A stretch of DNA of 64,000 nucleotides. Origin: Geodermatophilus arenarius (GTDB taxonomy: Bacteria; Actinomycetota; Actinomycetes; Mycobacteriales; Geodermatophilaceae). The notes under the pieces are model-generated. The model saw only the letters and a list, made by a program, of their open reading frames with translations. It did no database searches and was not told where the DNA came from. The translations under genes were made by a program, and so were the position numbers. The DNA lies in assembly GCF_042654585.1 (NCBI RefSeq), contig NZ_JBHSGR010000011.1, forward strand, positions 62,001 through 126,000, written 5' to 3'. Shown in pieces: positions 60,447-64,000 of the stretch; the stretch's first letter is position 1; every line of letters starts with the position of its first letter.

Positions 60447-61427
60447 GTGACCGACAACGACAACGCCAAGATCGTCAACCAGCTCCGCGCGCTCGTCCTG
60501 CTCAGCCAGACCGAGGAGCAGATCGCCCGCACCCGGGTGCTGCAGGCCCGGACCGACGCCGTCCGCCGCGAGCTGACCCAGAACGCCGACAACGCCGCCG
60601 AGCGGACCCGCCTGATCACCGCCGAGCTGCGCGAGCTCGGCGGCGTGCCGGACGTCGTGACCCCGAGCCTCGGCCGGCTGGGCGCCGTCCTCAAGGCCAC
60701 CTTCGAGCAGGCCGCGCCCATCGAGGAGGCGCTGCTGCAGGACCTCGTGCTCGAGCACCAGCTGCTCGACCGCGCCCTGTACCTCAAGGTGCTCGGCCAG
60801 AAGGCCGGCCTCGAGAAGGTCGTGCGGCTCGCCGAGGGCCTGGTCACCGCCCACGAGGCGACCGTCGACTGGCTGCGCGTCGTGCTGGCCGAGGAGGCGC
60901 TGGGCGGGCCCGCCGCGCTGCGGCCCACGCCCTTCCAGCAGGTCGCCGGCGCCGCGAGCCGCGCCGTCGTCGCCCCGTACCGCTTCGTCGCCAGCCGGGT
61001 GAACGAGGCCCTGGACACCGCCGAGCAGCGGCGGCAGAAGGTCGGCGAGGAGATCGGGCAGGCCGCCAGCAAGGCCAGCGGCTTCGCGGGCGCCGTCCGC
61101 GAGACCCTGGGGGCCGGCCGGAGCGCCGCGCTGCGCCGGGCCGAGCGGGTCGCCGACCGCGAGGGCAACCGCGAGGCCGCCGACGCCGCCCGGGCCGCCC
61201 GCGAGGAGCTCGGCGACGTCTCCGCCGACGAGCTGCCCGTCAAGGGCTTCGACTCGCTGTCGACCCCGGACGCCGCCGAGGCCGCCAAGGCCCTGCGCGA
61301 CCCGCGCCAGATCAACGTGCTCATCCGGTACGAGGAGACGCACAAGAACCGGTCGGACGTGATCAGCGCCGCGCAGGTGGCGCTGGCCGCGGTGGCCAAG
61401 GAGGCCGTGGGCGTCGAGGACGAGTGA
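60447..61427 (+). CDS. Conserved hypothetical alpha-helical protein, possibly ferritin-like
   Basis: 326 residues from the GTG at 60447 with GGAG upstream. Almost all helix, rich in Ala, Glu and Arg. Residues 60-145 (LRELGGVPDVVTPSLGRLGAVLKATFEQAAPIEEALLQDLVLEHQLLDRALYLKVL and AHEATVDWLRVVLAEEAL) look like the helical bundle of ferritin-like or DUF892-like proteins, but a complete di-iron site is not clear. The rest is a charged helix-rich tail. It is 100 bases after the TetR gene, with the repeat in between, and has its own terminator. Confidence 0.65.
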   Translation: MTDNDNAKIVNQLRALVLLSQTEEQIARTRVLQARTDAVRRELTQNADNAAERTRLITAELRELGGVPDVVTPSLGRLGAVLKATFEQAAPIEEALLQDLVLEHQLLDRALYLKVLGQKAGLEKVVRLAEGLVTAHEATVDWLRVVLAEEALGGPAALRPTPFQQVAGAASRAVVAPYRFVASRVNEALDTAEQRRQKVGEEIGQAASKASGFAGAVRETLGAGRSAALRRAERVADREGNREAADAARAAREELGDVSADELPVKGFDSLSTPDAAEAAKALRDPRQINVLIRYEETHKNRSDVISAAQVALAAVAKEAVGVEDE

Positions 61428-61447
61428 CGCCGGGCTGACACGCTCCG

Positions 61448-61480
61448 GAGGGCCCGCACCCACCCTGGGTGCGGGCCCTC
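61448..61480 (+). terminator. Hairpin terminator
   Basis: GAGGGCCCGCACCCA at 61448-61462 pairs perfectly with 61466-61480 around the loop CCC, 20 bases after the stop of the helical protein. Confidence 0.87.
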
Positions 61481-61547
61481 CGCTGACCGGGGGAGATCCG
61501 CGTCGCAGCCGGTCGCGACCGTCCGGTTCCTCGGGGAAGGTGGGGGC

Positions 61548-61973
61548 ATGCAGATCACTCCCGAGGCCCTGGAGCAGGAGTTCTCGCTCCAGACGGCCGC
61601 CACCCGCCTCGACTTCCTCAGCCGGCGGGACTCCGGGGCGACGACGCTCAACACCGTCCGTGACCGGAACGACGACGACTGGGCCTCGCTGCTGAGCGAG
61701 CAGACCTCTCTCGACGTGCCGGAGTCCCTGGAGATCCTCGCGCTCGGCGAGGTCATCGCCCGCAAGGCCCACGACAGCCAGCTGATCGGCTTCCGCGCCG
61801 CGCTGCGCGGCGGGGCGAGCTGGGAGCAGATCGCCGCGGCACTGGGCGTCACCCCGGACCAGGCCTGGGAGGCCTACCACCGGGCCATCGAGCGCCAGGA
61901 GCGCAGCGCCGACCTCGCGCCCGACGAGGCCGCCTCCGCCCGCGAGCTCGCCGGCGGACGCCCCGGCGCCTGA
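61548..61973 (+). CDS. Small HTH-like hypothetical protein
   Basis: 141 residues. The middle (about 82-115) includes GFRAALRGGASWEQIAAALGVTPDQAWEAYHRAI, which has the shape of a helix-turn-helix used by many small actinobacterial proteins. The N-terminal half has no recognised domain. The role is unknown; DNA binding is plausible from the HTH-like segment. Followed by a strong terminator. Confidence 0.7.
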   Translation: MQITPEALEQEFSLQTAATRLDFLSRRDSGATTLNTVRDRNDDDWASLLSEQTSLDVPESLEILALGEVIARKAHDSQLIGFRAALRGGASWEQIAAALGVTPDQAWEAYHRAIERQERSADLAPDEAASARELAGGRPGA

Positions 61974-61983
61974 TCGACCGCCG

Positions 61984-62017
61984 CGAGGGCCCGGCCGCCG
62001 CGGCGGCCGGGCCCTCG
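61984..62017. terminator. Perfect 34-bp palindrome, probable bidirectional terminator
   Basis: CGAGGGCCCGGCCGCCG at 61984-62000 is followed directly by its reverse complement at 62001-62017, leaving no loop in the DNA; the RNA would open a few central pairs. It stands between convergent genes. Confidence 0.8.
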
Positions 62018-62022
62018 GCGCG

Positions 62023-62304
62023 TCAGCGGACCTCGACGCCCCGCCAGAAGGCCACCCGGCCGGTGATCTACCTCGCCGCGTCCTCCGGCTCGGGGTAGTA
62101 CCAGGCCGCGTCGGGGTTGGTCCGCCCGTCGACCTCGAGGGAGAAGTAGGAGGCCCGGCCCTTCCACGGGCAGGTGGTGTGCGTCGCCGACGGGCGCAGC
62201 ACGTCCTCGCGCACCGACTCGCGCGGGAAGTAGGCGTTGCCCTCGACGACGACGACGTCGTCGGACTCCGCGACGACGGTCCCGTTCCACGTGGCTGTGG
62301 TCAT
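62023..62304 (-). pseudogene. DUF427 family protein, interrupted by an in-frame TAG near the C-terminus
   Basis: From the ATG at 62304 the frame encodes 78 residues of a DUF427 domain (WNGTVVAESDDVVVVEGN, AYFPRESVREDVLRPS, HTTCPWKGRASYFSL, NPDAAWYYPEPEDAAR), then TAG at 62068-62070. Reading on gives ITGRVAFWRGVEVR and a TGA at 62023-62025, which is the normal family C-terminus. Counting the TAG as one position, the full product would be 93 residues, the usual length. The break is recent or the short product is tolerated; no frameshift is involved. The function of DUF427 proteins is unknown. Confidence 0.8.
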
Positions 62305-62424
62305 GCCGCGATCGTGCCGCCCGCCGCCGCGTCCCGCAGGCGTACCGGCGGGCCGGCTGGGCATGTGTGGGGAGAGAGGGCGCAGCACACGCCGCCCCGT
62401 CCGTCCTGCACGAGGAGCCCGCCC

Positions 62425-62676
62425 ATGTCCCAGGCCGCCCGTCCGCCCGACCCCGACGACGCGCGGCGGGGCATGCAGCCGCGGCCCAAGCGCGGCCGGG
62501 CGATGTTCTTCGGGACCTTCCTCGGCCTGATCGTGCTGGTGTTCGCCTTCATCCTGCTGGTCAGCCAGTGCGGCACCGGGGACGACGACGAGGTGTACGA
62601 GGACGACCCGTCCGGCGCCCCCGCGAGCGTCAGCGTCGTGCTCGAGGACCCCGTCCCTGCCCCGGTCGCGACCTGA
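62425..62676 (+). CDS. Small single-TM membrane protein
   Basis: 83 residues from the ATG at 62425 with GAGGAG upstream. A basic N-terminus (MQPRPKRGRAMFFG) leads to one TM helix (about 27-48) that ends with a Cys (SQCGTG), then an acidic extracytoplasmic tail (DDDEVYEDDPSG). Function unknown; divergent from the DUF427 remnant. Confidence 0.7.
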   Translation: MSQAARPPDPDDARRGMQPRPKRGRAMFFGTFLGLIVLVFAFILLVSQCGTGDDDEVYEDDPSGAPASVSVVLEDPVPAPVAT

Positions 62677-62790
62677 CCCGCGCGGGGGATGCCGCGGCGC
62701 GTCCTCCTGACCAGCGCGTTCGCCGTGTGTGAGGGTGCCCGTCGGACCGCGTGCCACCCCGGCGCCGGTCGGAGCACCGAGGAGCACGTG

Positions 62791-63420
62791 ATGACGAACC
62801 CGGGACAGCCCGGCACCCCGCCGCCGGCAGGGGGCCCGCAGCCCGGCCGGCCCGTCCCGCCGCAGGGCGCCCCGCAGCCGGGGGGTTGGCAGCCGCCCGC
62901 CGGCGGTCCGCCGCAGCCCGGCGCGTGGGGGCAGCCCCACACCGGCCAGCCGCCGTACGGCCAGCCCGGCCAGCCGCCGTTCGCTCAGGCCCAGCCCGGT
63001 CAGCCCGCGTTCGGCCAGCCCGGCGTCCCGGGGCAGTTCGGTCCCGGCCGGCCCGGTCAGCCGGGTCCCTCCGGCGGCCCGGCGCCGGCCGGGAAGCCGG
63101 GCAAGGGCAGGAGGATCGGCAGCGTCGTCGCCGCGGTCGCCGTCGCGGGCGGCATCGCCGCGTTCCGCTTCGTCGACTTCGGCGCCCCCGAGGTCGGCGA
63201 CTGCGTCCAGTCCACCGGCTCGTCGGAGGTCGACGTCGTCGACTGCGACGACCCGGCGGCCGAGCTCCGGGTGGTCGGCGTCGAGGAGGAGGAGCAGACG
63301 GAGAGCGAGTACCTCGCCGACCCCGACACCTGCATCGACTTCGCCTCGGCCACCGAGGCGCTCTGGTACGGCAACACCGGCGACGAGGGCACGGTCTACT
63401 GCCTCGAGCCCGTCGCCTGA
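62791..63420 (+). CDS. Pro/Gln-rich membrane protein with LppU/SCO3897-like domain
   Basis: 209 residues from the ATG at 62791; a GTG directly before is an alternative. The first 105 residues are Gly/Pro/Gln repeats (GQPPYGQPGQPPFAQ and similar). A basic patch (KGRR) precedes one TM helix (about 112-128). The extracytoplasmic part (132-209) resembles the LppU/SCO3897 family: GDCVQSTGSSEVDVVDCDDPAAELRVVGV with paired cysteines and a terminal TVYCLEPV. Four cysteines likely form two disulfides. Function unknown. Confidence 0.78.
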   Translation: MTNPGQPGTPPPAGGPQPGRPVPPQGAPQPGGWQPPAGGPPQPGAWGQPHTGQPPYGQPGQPPFAQAQPGQPAFGQPGVPGQFGPGRPGQPGPSGGPAPAGKPGKGRRIGSVVAAVAVAGGIAAFRFVDFGAPEVGDCVQSTGSSEVDVVDCDDPAAELRVVGVEEEEQTESEYLADPDTCIDFASATEALWYGNTGDEGTVYCLEPVA

Positions 63421-63435
63421 TCCGAGCTCCCCACC

Positions 63436-63470
63436 CGAGCGCCCCGCCGGCCCGGCCGGCGGGGCGCTCG
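63436..63470. terminator. Bidirectional hairpin terminator
   Basis: CGAGCGCCCCGCCGG at 63436-63450 pairs perfectly with 63456-63470 around a 5-base loop, between the LppU-like gene and the convergent thioesterase gene. Confidence 0.86.
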
Positions 63471-63477
63471 TGCGTTC

Positions 63478-63861
63478 TCAGCGCTCGAGCAGCGCGAACG
63501 TCGCGACGGCGTGCGCCAGCGCCCTGCCCTCCTGCTCGACGTCGGCCTCGCAGATGGTCAGGTGCTCGCCGCGCGTGCGCACCCGGCCGCGGACCTCGAG
63601 CGGGCCGGGCCTGCCCGGGCGCAGGTAGGTGACGGTGAGCTGACTGGTCGCGGGCACCTCGCCGTCGCCGGTGGTGCTGCGCACCGCCTGGCCCATCACC
63701 GTGTCCACCAGCGTCGCGACGACGCCGCCGTGCAGCGTGCCCGCCGGGTTCAGGTGCTCGTCGCGGACCTCGAACGCCAGCGTCGCGGCGCCGTCGCCGG
63801 CGTCCTCCACCGTCGCACCGAGCCGTCCGGCGAACCCGCCGGGGGTCCCGTCGTCTGCCAT
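63478..63861 (-). CDS. PaaI-type hotdog-fold thioesterase
   Basis: 127 residues. The hotdog fold is clear: EHLNPAGTLHGGVVATLVDTVMG (about 35-57) carries the PaaI signature with Asn38, His44 and Gly45-Gly46, followed by SQLTVTYLRPGRPGPLEVRGRVRTRG. It should hydrolyse small acyl-CoA thioesters, perhaps phenylacetyl- or hydroxybenzoyl-CoA-like; the substrate is not fixed by sequence. It is a single gene, convergent with the LppU-like gene. Confidence 0.92.
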   Translation of the reverse strand: MADDGTPGGFAGRLGATVEDAGDGAATLAFEVRDEHLNPAGTLHGGVVATLVDTVMGQAVRSTTGDGEVPATSQLTVTYLRPGRPGPLEVRGRVRTRGEHLTICEADVEQEGRALAHAVATFALLER

Positions 63862-63942
63862 GGGGCGCGCGGTACCCGCTCACCGGGCAGCCACGCCCGC
63901 GGAGCCCCACGGTCGGCGGGGCCGCGGCTAGGGTCCGCCGCC

Positions 63943-64000
63943 GTGGCAGCGCGGCGGAGGACCTGGATCTGGTTGGCGGCGGCGGTCGTGGTGGTGGCGC
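63943..64000 (+). CDS. N-terminus of a membrane or secreted protein, cut by the window edge
   Basis: The frame from the GTG at 63943 gives MAARRRTWIWLAAAVVVVA, a basic start followed by a hydrophobic run that is typical of a signal peptide or first TM helix. The rest is outside the window. The start is tentative. Confidence 0.4.
   Translation, partial: MAARRRTWIWLAAAVVVVA

Noticed and set aside
15196..62070. Reassigned TAG codon as explanation for the two amber interruptions
   Set aside because: TAG is the normal stop of several intact genes here (for example at 3308, 18723, 24312, 25226, 27463), so general reassignment is unlikely; suppression or mutation remains possible.
63870..63876. 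GGGTACC upstream of the thioesterase gene as a stress promoter
   Set aside because: No acceptable -35 at the right distance and the resulting leader would be too short.
1..64000. CRISPR array, tRNA or rRNA genes, insertion sequences
   Set aside because: Read through both strands; no regularly spaced repeats, cloverleaf with CCA-type end or transposase motif was found.

Overview
The window is very GC-rich DNA packed with genes. Many genes start with GTG, stop/start overlaps of the GTGA type are common, and hairpin terminators lack U-tracts. Together with an HNH/DUF222-type gene, PASTA proteins, an F420-dependent oxidoreductase, a TerD protein and an NlpC/P60 gene under a c-di-AMP riboswitch, this points to an actinobacterium, most likely Geodermatophilaceae (Blastococcus/Geodermatophilus/Modestobacter type). 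The genus is an inference. No rRNA, tRNA, CRISPR, phage structural gene or transposase was seen.

Layout. 0-8.6 kb: a DUF4407 membrane protein, a Phd/RelE toxin-antitoxin pair, a VOC protein, then a minus-strand run of a PASTA membrane protein, a secreted vWA-SGNH hydrolase fusion and an ADP-ribosylglycohydrolase/dual-specificity phosphatase fusion. 8.7-15.3 kb: nucleic-acid enzymes (a RecB-like/RNase H-like/SF1 helicase protein, a predicted PD-(D/E)xK nuclease, and an HNH-DUF222 gene broken by an amber codon). 15.3-24.3 kb: mostly housekeeping, with PfkB kinase, NlpC/P60 and its riboswitch, PASTA protein, FAH and MBL enzymes, RtcB, F420 oxidoreductase and HD protein. 24.4-27.5 kb: a compact light-signalling module of RsbW-like kinase, STAS antagonist and a bacteriophytochrome fused to a SpoIIE/PP2C phosphatase. 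27.5-36 kb: IlvA, a 2011-residue DUF4011-type helicase/nuclease, a small anchored protein and a Nudix hydrolase.

36.17-56.49 kb is the most unusual part. It is a 10-gene cluster with two tandem GAP1-like proteins, a multidomain GTPase (adaptor, fibronectin-like repeats, zinc ribbons, P-loop GTPase), a TerD-like/vWA protein, a tubulin/FtsZ-like protein of 1193 residues translationally coupled to a 914-residue membrane partner, a secreted vWA protein with a TM anchor, two small membrane proteins and a TerD protein. It looks like a GTPase/tubulin/TerD-vWA system of the kind proposed for NTP-dependent biological conflict. A related palindromic repeat, with an identical 18-nt right arm in the same orientation, lies just outside each end of the cluster.

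56.5-64 kb: a tiny zinc-ribbon protein, an MMPL transporter divergent from its likely TetR regulator (with a related inverted repeat on both sides of the regulator gene), several small actinobacterial proteins, a DUF427 gene also cut by an amber codon, an LppU-like protein and a PaaI-type thioesterase.

Functions are read from motifs only. No database search was run, and family names such as GAP1 and DO-GTPase are assigned from memory.
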